Below, one piece after another: positions 44,736 to 55,737 of a stretch of DNA of 64,000 bases; positions within the stretch are counted from its first letter, which is position 1, and every line of letters begins with the position of its first letter. Location: contig JAETXT010000016.1 of NCBI GenBank assembly GCA_019188255.1, forward strand, positions 1,273,889-1,337,888, given 5' to 3'. Position numbers and translations under genes: made by a program. The stretch comes from Verticillium longisporum. Lineage: Eukaryota; Ascomycota; Sordariomycetes; Glomerellales; Plectosphaerellaceae. The notes below the pieces were generated by a model. That model worked only from the letters and a program-made list of their open reading frames with translations, was not told the origin of the DNA and ran no database searches.

Positions 44736-47361
44736 ATGGCATCCAACTCCAGTTGGCCCCGCGTGGCCACTGTTCTGTTCTCCGCCATATTCCTCGTCAC
44801 AATCTTCCTCAACAGCATCTTCTCGGTTGCCCCCTACCGTTGCGGCGCCCTCATTGGCGATGGTCAGTGGATCGACCCCGTTGACGCCAACGGCACCCGC
44901 CGCCCCTTCAACACCTGGCAGCCAGATGGATGCATGATGCGCAAGTACACGAGCGACGACATTCACCGCTGCATGGAGGGCCGGCACATGGTCTTTTCAG
45001 GCGACTCGACCACTCGCCAGGTCTTCTGGGGTATGGCCCGTCTGGTATGTCTAGCTAGTCCACCCTTGCCGTGAACCGTCCAGCGATTCTTGCTCGAGTT
45101 ATTTACCAGCGGCCATGCGTAAAGCCGTCTTTCTTCTTGCTAACGTGACCAGCTCGACAGGGAACTGGCGAATAAGACTCGCCGAGAGTCCGCAACACAT
45201 GCTGCCTATGACATGGAGTTTGGCGGAATCCGGATGCGCCAGATTTGGAATCCCTTCATGGACCTCGACAAGGACGGCGTTGAGCTGAAGAAGGAGCTCG
45301 AGCTTTATCGCCACGAGCGCGAGAATCCTGTCCCCGTTTCGGAGCAAAAGGCAGCCGCCCTGTCCATGACCGGCTTCGGCAGCAGGTGGGCTCTGCGTTA
45401 CTTCGAGCAGGAGTCCCTCAAACAGATCAGCTCGGCCATCGACAACCTGCCTGCTATACTGCGCCAGCAGGACTACCCCAAATTCGGCCAACGCCCCATG
45501 ATCCCCGGTGATGGCATCGGCAACGAGGTCTTCATCGCGCCCATCGCCCCGCCCTACTATGACGATCTTCCCAGCAAGCGCAAGGGGCCCAATGGTCTTC
45601 ACGTCGGCGAGGTGGAATCGATGGACGAGTACCTCGACAGCGTCCGCGATGAACGCAGCCTCAACCTGCTCTGGGCTTTCCCCGCCCTCTCCCGTACCGA
45701 ACCCGCCGCCATGGTCGACCGTCACGAGACTGGCTTCCACGTGATTGACTCGGTCGCCGAGACCAAGGCCACCATTCTGCTCAACGCCCGCTGCAACGCC
45801 AAACTCGATGCCATGGATGGCTACCCCCACAACAGGACCTGCTGCACCAACTATGGCGGTCCTTCATTGGTCCAGCTCATGTTCCTGTTCTTCGGCACCT
45901 GCTATGTCATTGCTTGTGTATGAGACCTACGGCATCCTCAAGGCGCGCGTCGGCCGCCGTGCCCCCTTCGACATGGAAACCGGCCTATTTGTGACGGCTC
46001 TGTTGGACTGCTACCACGCCGACCGCACACAGTTTCTCGCCAAGGCCTCAAAAATGTTCGTGTACGATGAGTTCACCGTCATGACCGCCATTTGTGCCCT
46101 CGTTTTCCTCTTCACCATTCGCCGCTCCAGGGTTGCTCCTCAGCCTGACACCATCGCCCCGCAGAAGGCTCCCGAGGTCAACGTTCTCCTTCCTCGGGAC
46201 CAAACGGAGGAGTGGAAGGGCTGGATGCAGGCCGCCATTCTTGTGTACCACTGGACCGGCGCCTCCAAGGATCTTGGTATCTACATCTTCATCCGTCTGC
46301 TCGTAGCCTCGTATCTTTTCCAAACCGGCTACGGACATACCATCTTCTTCCTGAAGAAGAAGGATTTCGGCTTCAAGCGCATCGCAGCTACCATGTTGCG
46401 CCTGAACCTGCTCAGCTGCGCTCTTCCTTACGTGATGGGCACAGACTACATGTTCTACTACTTTGCTCCTCTCGTCAGTTTTTGGTTCATGGTGGTTTAC
46501 AGCACGCTCGCCATCGGCCGCCAGCACAACGACAATCTAGGCGCGCTGCTCGGAAAAATCTCCATCTCTGCCTTCATCACATACGTCGTCATGATGAAAT
46601 CGCCCGTTCCTGAATGGGGCTTCACTGTTCTTCGTCTACTCTGCAACATCAAGTGGGATCTTCACGAGTGGACGTTCCGCGTGGGCCTCGACGCCTTCAT
46701 CGTGTTCGTCGGCATGCTGACCGCCATCGCACACGTTCGCTACCCGAACGCATGTGCCTGGGCATTAAGCTCGTATGTTGGTGCTGTCGGTGGTCTCGTC
46801 GCCATGTATGGCTACTACCACGCTTGCGGGGAATATTTCCCAACCAAAGAAATCTACAACTCTTGGCATCCATACATCTCATGGATTCCCATTCTCGGTT
46901 TCATTGCCGTCCGCAACATGCCCGGGCCCGCTCAATTCTTCACCTCGAGCGCAGCGGCGTGGTTGGGCAGGTGCTCGCTTGAGACCTTTACGCTGCAGTT
47001 CCATCTCTTCCTGGCGGCAGATACCAAGGGCGTGCTCCGTCTAGGCATGTTCTCTGGCGACAGCACACTGTTCAATGACAGGTGGCGAGACCTTGTCTTC
47101 ATCGTGCCCATCTTCCTGTGGGTCAGCAGTCGCCTAGCCGAAGCTACGGGAGCGTTGGTGAAGCTGGCGACGGACGGCACAGTCGGCCAGGAGGCGGAGA
47201 ATGAGTCGGAAAAGCTGTGGAGCGTCAACTCCAAATTTGACGAGCTCGTCCTGGCCCGAGTGCGGCCTTTGATGCCGGCCATGCACACGTGGGCGAATGA
47301 CCTGCGGGTGCGCGTGGCGATGATGTTTGGTGCCATGTGGGTGCTTAACCTGCTCAGTTGA
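44736..47361 (+). CDS. CAS1: CAS1-type polysaccharide O-acetyltransferase, one-base frameshift in the middle
   Basis: Multipass Golgi/ER protein of the Cas1p/CASD1 family that O-acetylates glycans (capsular glucuronoxylomannan in Cryptococcus, sialic acid in animals). Exon 1 44736-45044, intron 45045-45152, exon 2 from 45153. The N-terminal helix VLFSAIFLVTIFLNSIF leads to an SGNH/PC-esterase luminal domain with MVFSGDSTTRQVFWGM (block I Gly-Asp-Ser) and the downstream D-x-x-H in MVDRHETGFHVID. After CCTNYGGPSLVQLMFLFFG the frame hits TGA at 45921, while the C-terminal multi-helix acyltransferase domain continues in the +1 frame (YETYGILKARVGRRAPFDME, then many helices, to VLNLLS at 47361). 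One extra base near 45910-45919 explains this; a 55-nt intron is possible but would need a poor GTCCAG donor and delete a helix. It converges with the protoglobin gene. Confidence 0.85.
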
Positions 47362-47549
47362 GCTGGGTCGGGTTGGGTCGGCAACATGATGGGTTTGCAG
47401 GTGAAATTGATTTTTGGAGCATGGAGCGTGGACATGTCTATCTCACATGGTGTTTGTCATTAGTTGTATTATACAAAATAGGCTACATAACGAACTTGTC
47501 AACATTTCATTGTCATGCTGCGCTATGCAGTCGTATGGCGGCGGGTGGC

Positions 47550-48568
47550 TTAGGCCGCCTCCGCTGATGCAGATTTGTGCCCGGCCGGCTTCTCCCCGAT
47601 GCCCAGTCCGTCAACCCCGGCTGCCATGCCGGCAAATGGGCACGTCGGTGCACTGCCAATACTCGTACTCGCGCTCGACGGCCTCGGCAACCTCGACGGA
47701 GATTCCTGCGCATGACCATGTGCGGCACCCTCCTCCTCCTCGTCATCGCTGCCGTCCAGAATCTTCTTACCGTTCAGATACCCCTCCCTCTCAATGACAA
47801 TCTCCTCGTCACCCGGCGGTCGAAACTCGTCACCGTCCCGCACGTGCCACTTGGCCATGAGATCGTTCTGGATCCAGATGACCTTGCCAAGGGCCTTGAC
47901 GAGGGCCATCTTGCGCGGCAGGGCGAGGCGCGGATGCGACAGGATGGCCTCGGTCAGGACGTCCTGCATAAAGGCGAGGCAGACGCCGAGGTGGACGTAC
48001 TCGACGTGCAGCGGGTGGGCGCGGCCGAGGCCGACGTGCATCATGCCGACCTTGTCGAGGTAGGCCCAGAAGTCGAGGCGCGAGGGGTCGGAGCAGAGCT
48101 TGGCGAGGTAGGCGCGGAGAAAGTGCTTCCTGTGCAGGATCTGGGGCGAGTCCTCCGAGAGCGGCTCTTCCGCTGCCGCTGCGGATGACGACGCGGCGTC
48201 TTCGGCGGAGAGGGCCCCCGTGGAGGCGGTTGACCGCGTCGTGAAGGCGCGCGCTGTGATGTCGTATTGCAGCAGCTTCTTGTAGACTATGTTGACGATG
48301 GCTGGGATCAGGGCCTTGATGTATTTTGCGCCGGAGGTGAGGGCTTCGATGTCCTCTGCGGGCGCGTGTCAGCCTTCTTTCCTTTCTTCTCCCTCTTGTT
48401 TCCGCAAGAGTCTGCACCTCATAGGCAAGGGCTGCGGGGGGGCCGGGACGTACTGCTGCTAAAGTCGAGAAAGGAGTGCAGGTAGCGGATGCGGGCTTCG
48501 AGATTCGTGTAGAGGTCCTCGCGGTCGACGTGGACGATCAAACGAGAGGGCGCCACTTTGGCCGGCAT
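47550..48568 (-). CDS. Fungal protoglobin-domain protein, 306 aa
   Basis: A globin-fold heme protein of the protoglobin family. Exon 1 48568-48454, intron 48453-48356, exon 2 48355-47550. Joined N terminus MPAKVAPSRLIVHVDREDLY, then RYLHSFLDFSSKDIEALTSG. Helical landmarks: KYIKALIPAIVNIVYKKLLQ, FLRAYLAKLCSDPSRLDFW, LDKVGMMHVGLGRAHPLHVE followed by YVHLGVCLAFMQDVLTEAI, and KMALVKALGKVIWIQNDLMA. The heme-binding His is expected in the HPLHVEYVH segment. The C terminus is acidic with a GSDDEEEEG run and ends in a low-complexity tail. No transducer domain is attached, so it is more likely a stand-alone oxygen, CO or NO binder than a chemoreceptor. Converges with CAS1, 188 bp apart. The insert of Ala/Ser-rich sequence after TRSTAST is longer than usual. 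Confidence 0.85.
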
Positions 48569-49822
48569 CTTGGGGTCTTTCCTTGCGCTTAGTATTGGCT
48601 TGGTGCTTCTTGATGCTGATCTCTCCTGCGTTGCCGTCTTGGTCAATCGTGGGGTCCAGAAGGGTGTTTTTCAACTACGCAGGGAAGCAGGTAAGGAAGC
48701 ACTGAGAATGCTGCTGTGGCACGGCAGAGGCGCGCGGTCCGTGTTTTTGAGCCATGGCTTCCCGTCAAGCGACGTCACTGAGATGAGAAATATCGAGTGG
48801 GCTATTGGGCGTTCGTCTGCGAAGGATGTGAGCTGATGGCGGGCGAAGACGGCATGGCACGAGGTCGTGGTGAGGATGGGCTGATGGTGGGGCGATGAGA
48901 CGATGTGCGCCCCTCGGGTGCGTCCGTGAGATCGGCGACCCGGGATTCAGGGTTGACGCACCGGTATGTCGCGAGCGGTAGGGATCAGGTCTTCAGCAGG
49001 ACACTGATCTTGGTCAACATAAGCTACATCCTTTCTGTTGTGATCGATGGCTCTCTGTGGCTGCCTGATTTCCACTTTGACTGGGCAGTCAAAGTGTTGT
49101 TGGCATGCCCTTTCATCTCGAAGCGACTTGTGATACCACCCCAGAAGTAAGAATTGGCACTACGCAAGAATGAGCCAGCCGACCCTGCAATTCTGTGCCT
49201 GCAGAACCAGATCACCAAAGCTTTGAGCATGATGGTGGACTCCCAAGCCGAGGAGAAGAAGCTGAAAGGGTTCTTGTCAATGGACGGCAGGTACTCAGCT
49301 ATCAAGCGCCTTGAAAGGCCATGACTGATTGGTCTGATGCATGCCACCACACATAGAGAAAGGCTGCGGCCAAAGGCAGAGACAGTGACAGGGTGGCTTA
49401 GGTAGTCAATGATATCAGACTAGCTGACGTTGCGGTGATCTTGTGTCGAGGTACGTTTCTGAATGTACGAGCTGAATCGGACTCGTGGACTCACCGCCTA
49501 TCGAGATCTGGCTGCATTGCCTCTGCGAGACGGCAGCCTGGCCAAGGATGTCCTCATCAAGCAAGACAGCGATGTGGCGCATACTCAAGGCAGATTTCCA
49601 GTCGTGTGCGCATGGGATGGTGGCCTTGCCTACGATATTGTCCCTCTGGAACCGCAGAATCGACATTAATTCCAAGTACCCATTATCTATATCTAATCAA
49701 AAACAAGTTCCTTGGATGATAAAGCAGGCCGCTTTCTCGAATACACATTCAATGTCTTACAACACAATCGCAACCATCAACTCCAATAGGTAGTCACCAG
49801 AAACCGGCTGGCCTGCAACACG
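48569..49822. other. Region with coding-like remnants but no intact gene
   Basis: Contains the protoglobin promoter. On the + strand 49199-49325 reads NQITKALSMMVDSQAEEKKL and GFLSMDGRYSAIKRLE before a stop, and 49463-49669 reads DLAALPLRDGSLAKDVLIKQ and VVCAWDGGLAYDIVPLEP. Both have protein-like composition and look like pieces of a decayed gene, but I cannot assign a family and they may be chance. Confidence 0.25.
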
Positions 49823-51592
49823 ATGACTTCAATCGGGAAGATCAGTTTCTCCGGCGCATCCTTCACGAATGAGAACACGGTAGCTCTTCTGCACCTGAAC
49901 GTCGACGTCTGCTTCTGCCGCTGTGACCCATTGCCCGAGTTCGTCCCCGTCGGTTCGGCGTTGACCGTCAAGAGAAGGGTGGAAGCAGAGAGCGAATCCA
50001 TCCACAGAACGACCGTCAAACTCGGCTTCCTCTTCAATGAGGTGATTCCCGACACGCCAAATCTCGTCAAAGCGTACGGCAAACGCGTATCGGAGATCCT
50101 CGCGCTCCCCAAAGTTAAACCTCAGGGCACGGAAGAAGACGAACCATTCCGACCGTTTATCGGCGCTGACTGCACGTCGGTTTGGGCTGCTGCCACATTG
50201 GGAACTTCATCCATTGGCGTTTTGCTCCTCGCATGCATGCTCGCCGATGCTTGGGACCAAATCCGCCATCTCGATCTGGGTGGAGCTCATTGATGAGCGG
50301 AAGGAGCAAATCAAGGCCCAGCAGAATGACAATAAGATGCTGAGTCTGCAGATGCTGGCGGCGGCAAGGCAGGCATTCGCCCGGGCAGAGTTGGCCTCCT
50401 GGGACGCGATCGTGAGGTCCTGGATAAGAAGGGCTGGTGAGTCGATGGCGTTCAAGCGGGTCCAATTCGGCCTCATATCCAACAATCTCACTATTCCGTA
50501 CCCAGGGGCGGGTCGACCTACGCCTCGGTCATCTTGACGTGGACTCGCGCGATGAAAGTTCTCGAGAAACTGCTATGCAACATCCCTCAGCAGGCTTACG
50601 ATCGAGCCGTCATCCGTGGCATCTCTTCTTAGCATCTTTGCCCGGAAATGGTTGTTTTTCGGGAAGAGGCGACTAAGGTGTCTTTTTAAGACGGGCTGTT
50701 GCCCAGCTGGGGAGTGCTCAGCCTGGGGTTGGAATACAACGGCACGCCTTCCGACAACTATGTCCGATAGTCACTGGCTCTGTCACACTTGCACTATTTT
50801 GGCGCGCCATTTGCCGTTCGAGCAACGAGGAGATGCATAATCGGATGACTATGCCCCAGCTGTGGCTCGTGACGATTGGAGCCATCTTTCGCGAGTGGAA
50901 TGTCCTGTATAGACAGTTTGAGGTTAGCCTGCTTTGGTTTCAGGAACTGGGCAGAACGCTTAGCCAAGGCCTTTCTCAGCTAAGTCTGTCAAGGCTAAGA
51001 GACGAAAAAGATGACCGGTTGTCCTGGCTTCTTCGTCTCTGTTCGGCTGTGACTAATATTGGTATGGGTGAGCAAAACCTCGTGAAGTACGGCTGGAGAA
51101 GGGATCGAACCTTCTCGGTAAAAGCGGAGTTGATGGAAGTAATGAGATTCAATATGCGGCAGCTCGCCCTATTTTGGCCTCAACAATCAGCATATCACGA
51201 GGGCTCTGAGTCATTCTACGGATATCGATTCCGCGATTGACTACTTGCGCCATACCAGCTCGTTTCTTCAGCTGGAGGGTGACGAGGGGATCATAGCATA
51301 TTATCATGGGACTCACAGAGAGTATGCGACTACGAGACCCCTTGAAGAACATCTAGTCAAATACTACCCATCGGTAGAGACCTGTGGATGGGTGGGCAAG
51401 CGACATGTCACATGGCTGTTTGACATCACGCAGTCTGACGACGCAGATGTCGCCTGTCCTAAAAATCCTTGTCTGCAGGAACAAACCCAGCTCATCAAAT
51501 CTAGAGGCGAGATTAACAGAATCACCGTCCAGGAAAATGACATGATCATATCGATACCCTTAAAATCAAATTTATATTCGGAGCTTTTATAA
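49823..51592 (+). pseudogene. Decayed subtelomeric gene of unknown family, multiple stops and frameshifts
   Basis: Protein-like sequence runs for 1.77 kb across three frames in a consistent order: TLGTSSIGVLLLACMLADAW, then AISIWVELIDERKEQIKAQQ, ELASWDAIVRSWIRRAGESM, YASVILTWTRAMKVLEKLLC, LLPSWGVLSLGLEYNGTPSD, SLALSHLHYFGAPFAVR, MTMPQLWLVTIGAIFREWN and finally TRPLEEHLVKYYPSVE. Frame changes fall near 50265, 50510, 50820 and 51200. In-frame stops interrupt GISS-stop-HL and NYVR-stop-SLALSH, both TAG where TGG (Trp) is expected, and a TAA follows KVSF. TGG to TAG equals CpA to TpA on the other strand, the RIP-preferred change. One hydrophobic segment (residues around 125-140) suggests a membrane or surface protein. 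Neighbouring 52132-53306 is damaged in the same way. Function unknown; the original reading is not reconstructed here. Confidence 0.7.
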
Positions 51593-52131
51593 GTATTCGC
51601 CCTCTCCTAGTAAAGATAAGTTAGGTAAGCCTGACCGCTTCAAGTTTATAAACGAGAGTCTTTATCCCTTTAAGACATGCTTTAACCACCGCCTGCTTTA
51701 AGAGCTTTAAGGTAGATCTCAGTAGGTACAAGCACTGTACGCAGTTAAGAGCGAATGTGCCCATAGTATATAGGTACTATATAGGCATCTAGATATACTG
51801 CCTACTATATCCTTTTATTTTTTGAGCTTTACTTTCTGCTACTTAGCTATCGATTATACGAAGTACTAGGGCTAAATTTCGGCGTTAAAGGGATAAGGTG
51901 AGCTTAGGGGAGCTTAGGTAACCTTAGGGGAGCATAGGTACGTAAGCTAGAGTACCTACCTAGGTATAGGTAAGAAAGGCTTTACGTCCCGAAGCTCGAG
52001 GAGGTGCTGACTGAGGCTTTCTCACGCGACCTCCTCCCTACCATTGCCCATTATTAAACACGGCTCCTTCCATCATCGCATCTGACGCAAGCTTTCATCG
52101 TTGAATGGTGACCCACGAACGGCTCCGCAGC
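51593..52131. repeat. AT-rich, TpA-rich block between two decayed genes
   Basis: Clearly lower in GC than the flanks, with many TA dinucleotides (CTATATAGG, AGATATACTG, CTACTATATCC) and repeated AGCTTAGG/ACCTTAGG-type strings at 51900-51960. The composition is what RIP leaves in repeats. No coding frame. It probably is a mutated repeat or relic between the pseudogenes. Confidence 0.55.
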
Positions 52132-53306
52132 GATGGCAACAAATAGTCCACTGAAGAGAGTCCTCATCAGCGTTGGGAGCAAAAGTTCACTACCTGGCGG
52201 AAGCATGGGGCCAACCTGAAAAAAATGATCAACATCACGCTGGGTCTTCTAAAAGAAGAGATGCAGCTTTCACCGGATCGCTCGACGGACGTTCTATACA
52301 TTGCAAAAGAAAGATGGAGCATTAGAACTCACATTGTCTTCGATATATTCAATGTTGCATACGACCCCGATGCGGCGCATTTGGAAGGCCAGAATGATCT
52401 CCCGGTCATTAGTGTCTTCTTCACCGGGGGCGACTATGTAACGGTCAGCGATGCGGGAATGCCGGTTGCGCATAGTGTTAACAAGCAGATCCGAGAGATT
52501 CACGACCTCGAGGGGCCTAGCAGTCGGCCGCCATTCAGTATTGACCATGCAAATGGCAATATACCGACATACCCAAACCCACGAGTCACTGACAGATGAT
52601 GGTGTCATCATGAGGCGATGTCCCTCTCCGACGTGGACACCGCTGAAGCGTCGTAGTCCAGCCGGTTACGTGAGCTTCAGCGGAAGTACGACATAGAAAA
52701 TAATGTCAAATGCTCGCCGCACTACGGTTAACAAGGCGTCGGGAAGCGTTTGGGATGGCTGCAGAAAATCCCAGGGTACCTCGGATATGGCCGCTAGGCT
52801 TTGATGCATCCAATGTGGCGCACTTTGAACATGATGGAGCGGAGGTCAGCACGTTTGAAGGAACATCTCTGCACCTATCCTTGACCACGTGGAAGAATCC
52901 ACTAGATTGGGAGTGTACTGGAATAATCGACCAGGAAATCTTTCTGCCCGAATTGATTGTTTCCGTCCAGCACCAGGGCGCGTGGGTCGCCGATATCGAT
53001 GTCTTGGGCACGGAGACCGATCGTTCGGACATAATCTCGTTCCCCTGCGGTCGCGCAAGGAATTTCAATGCGTCCTTCCAAAGTCAGAGTACCCTATCGA
53101 TCAAGTCCTGGGATAAATTCCTCTACCCACCACCTTGCATTGGTGTACTGCAGACGAAGCGCAGCTGGGTGGCTCGTCTCGCCGCAGTTTCCATCTTGAT
53201 CCAACAGGATAATGGGCACACAGCACTGATACTGGATGACGTGCAAGGGAGCGTGGCACTTGCGGGGCCACAGGTTGGGATACAAGAGGAAATATATGAG
53301 AGCTGA
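52132..53306 (+). pseudogene. Second decayed subtelomeric gene of unknown family
   Basis: Begins MATNSPLKRVLISVGSKSS, changes frame near 52195 and continues through INITLGLLKEEMQLSPDRST, VLYIAKERWSIRTHIVFDIF, LPVISVFFTGGDYVTVSDAG and HSVNKQIREIHDLEG. The same frame then meets TGA (52597-52599), TAG and TAA stops while still reading protein-like text (HEAMSLSDVDTAEAS, RLRELQRKYDIENNVKCSPH). From 52710 another frame carries EAFGMAAENPRVPRIWPLGF, EGTSLHLSLTTWKNPLDWE, IIDQEIFLPELIVSVQHQGA, VADIDVLGTETD and RLAAVSILIQQDNGHTALIL. I do not recognise the family. Adjacent to and co-oriented with the pseudogene at 49823, which suggests a gene pair inactivated together. Confidence 0.65.
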
Positions 53307-53645
53307 AGAGGGCCAATATTCGGATGTATTCCTCATACCTATCAACTGACTGCGAAAGACCTCTTCACTCTGCTCACCCTCACGCTCTGACAATGAGACA
53401 ATTTGCTCAGAACAAGGATATCAAATCCACAATTCATCATGACGGCAGCACCTCCCTCAACAAATTGATTCCTTTCGATGAGCGTTAAGAAACATCCCGA
53501 GGCGAACAAACTGCATCAGCGGATGGAACGAAAAGAAGGGAGCAGTGAAATGGGGGAAGGTACTATACTATCTACCCTTCACGGCATCTCACGCCATGAA
53601 GTAAGGCACTCACTCCCTCAAAACCAAACCCAGGCCGCCAAAATC
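53307..53645. other. Intergenic region, 3' side of the WSC gene
   Basis: 339 bp between the second pseudogene and the WSC gene stop codon. A-rich stretches; no coding signal. Confidence 0.4.
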
Positions 53646-54716
53646 TCACGACCCAAACTCAGAATTCACACACGCCCCCTCCACACAAGCCTCATACAAA
53701 CTCATCCAGCCCCGTCCTCCGCAAATCTGCGCCCCGTCTCCCGCGCACGAAAGCCGACACCCGGCCAGGCTCGCGACCGTCGTCCCAGGCACCCTCGTCT
53801 CGGCCAGCGTGTTCCCGCACCAGCACTCACGGCGGTACTCGGAGCCTGCAAACCGGAACCCGCGGCCCCGGCAGAAGGCAACGCAGACCTCGTTCGTCAG
53901 CCCGTCATCCGCCTGCAGCGCCCCGCCGAGCGTCCGTCCGAGACCGTCGCCCGCGGGGCCCTCTTCGGGCGCGCACCCGACGAACCGCCAGCCCAGGGCC
54001 GTCACGTCCCGGAAGGGAGCCGGCGCCGCCGTGGCGGACGGGACGACCGGGGGACCGGCAGTTGTCGTCGTTGTTGTGATTGCCGTCGGCGCGGGCGGCA
54101 CGTCACGCGTGAGGGCCAGGACGACGGGGATGCAAGGACGGGAGGGGTCGTGGGCCGGGTTCTGCGGCGGCGAGTAGCGGAACTCGTGCCTGTTGCCCGA
54201 CGCGAGGCGGACGCAGATGTGGCCGCCTGATGGGGACGTCTGGCGGCCCGTGAAGGCGAGCTCGATCTGCGGGGCGGCCGTGTCGGGGTTGCAGGCGTGG
54301 GTGGGCGCGAAGATGGCGCGAGGGTCGCCGCGCTGCGTGGTGAAGAGTTTGGTCGTGTTGTCCCAGGCCGTGTACTGGGTTTGTTAGAGCAAGGCGCCAA
54401 GCGGGACGAGTCAGGAACGCACCTCGCCATTGATGACGGCGAAGAGAGGCCCCAGTTCGAGAACGCCGGCGTCGAGGGTCAGCGTCGTCGCGGGAACGCC
54501 GGCGGGGTTGAGGTAGAGGTGTTTGTCGCCGCCGCCGGCCTCCCAAAGGTAGACGTAGCGGTTGTGGATTTCGGGAAACGCCGGGTTCTGGACCTGGATA
54601 CCAAAGGGCTCGGTGATGGTTGAGGAGAGGGGCGTGTTTGGTAGCGTGCACTGCGCGGCCACCGCAACGGCGAAGAGGAGGAGGGACAACATTGGAGATA
54701 TGGAAGCAGATGACAA
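53646..54716 (-). CDS. Secreted WSC-domain protein, 340 aa
   Basis: Exon 1 54716-54423, intron 54422-54375 (48 nt), exon 2 54374-53646. The N terminus has a signal peptide (core MLSLLLFAVAVAAQC; a second ATG at 54692 may be the true start). Residues ~25-190 form a fungal extracellular domain of unknown function with ITEPFGIQVQNPAFPEIHNR, YLWEAGGGDKHLYLNPAGVP and a GGHICVRLASGN segment. A Thr-rich linker leads to a WSC domain: GWRFVGCAPEE, LTNEVCVAFCRGRGFRFAG, RRECWCGNTLAE, GCRLSCAGDGAQICGGRGWM and LYEACV, with the usual eight-Cys pattern and CWCG core. WSC domains bind cell-wall glucans. No transmembrane helix follows, so it is secreted rather than a stress sensor. Confidence 0.85.
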
Positions 54717-55737
54717 TGTTCACCGATGGTCTGGTTGCGAAAGCGTTGGGATCGGGAGAAGACTTTGACCGAAGAATTTTATGGGACAGTCCTGAGAGCG
54801 ACTGAGAGGGACATCCCCAGTTCTTACATCTCTGTTTCGCCTCGCCGACATGCCCATGGTGCTGAATCTGCCTCACATGAAAAGACTTCAGCCCGCGCTG
54901 GTCCTGCAAGGATTCGGCTATTGTCAGCAAACTACTGCATAAACCTCCTGATTCCAAGCTTTACACCTCCCGTAATCATCTTCAACCGCAGTATTACCCC
55001 TCATCCGAAGCAGCAAGAACGGTGGAATACGAGGAAAAGTAGTCTGCCCCGTCCTGCGCCAGGAGGCCGTGATTAATATGGCCTGACGCATCTCAGCCTC
55101 GGCGGGGTGTGGCCCGCCAGGGGAGCGGCCCAATGGCGGCGACATGCCGCGTCTTGGCGGAGGAGGGGTGCAGAAAGCTGGCGGGATTGACGCCGTGCCG
55201 TCCTGCAGCAGGATGAGCTCTGGTGGTCGAAGGGCGGCCTTAGGTTGCATTCTTACGAGAACCCTGCATGGCGTAGGCTTTCGGGGTTTGTCCCTGATTC
55301 TGGGGAGTTGCCTGACAGGAAAGCATCTGAAAATGAGCTCCTCAAGTCTCCGTTCGGTGCTGGGGACGAGGACATCCTTTCTTCGACTTCTCTTCGACTT
55401 CATGCTATCTGATGCCCAGCGTGGTTGGAAGCTTCATTGGGTGAGCTGCATACAACTACATAGCTTGGCGTCCTTGACATATCGTATTCATTATTCATTA
55501 CACTATCGACAGAATGGATTAGCCATAAATTGCCATGACAATCCAAGGCGTTGTATCATGGGCGACATCCAATGTTCATTTTCATTTTTCCCACAAAGCA
55601 CTTCAAAGGGCCTCGCACTCGGCGGTCGGAAGGGACATGATGGACGAAACGCCGGCAGTGTCACCAGGTCCGCTAATCAGTTTAGAATACTCATCCCAGG
55701 ACACCAAAGTGGAAGTCTCAGTCGCCACTTCAACTGT
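54717..55737. other. Intergenic region upstream of the WSC gene
   Basis: About 1 kb between the WSC gene promoter and the 3' end of the next minus-strand gene. ORFs (for example 54924-55403 minus) have no motif. Confidence 0.4.

Noticed and set aside
51098..51118. GATCGAACC string resembling a tRNA T arm
   Set aside because: It lies in the decayed gene's protein-like frame and no acceptor or anticodon stem can be drawn.
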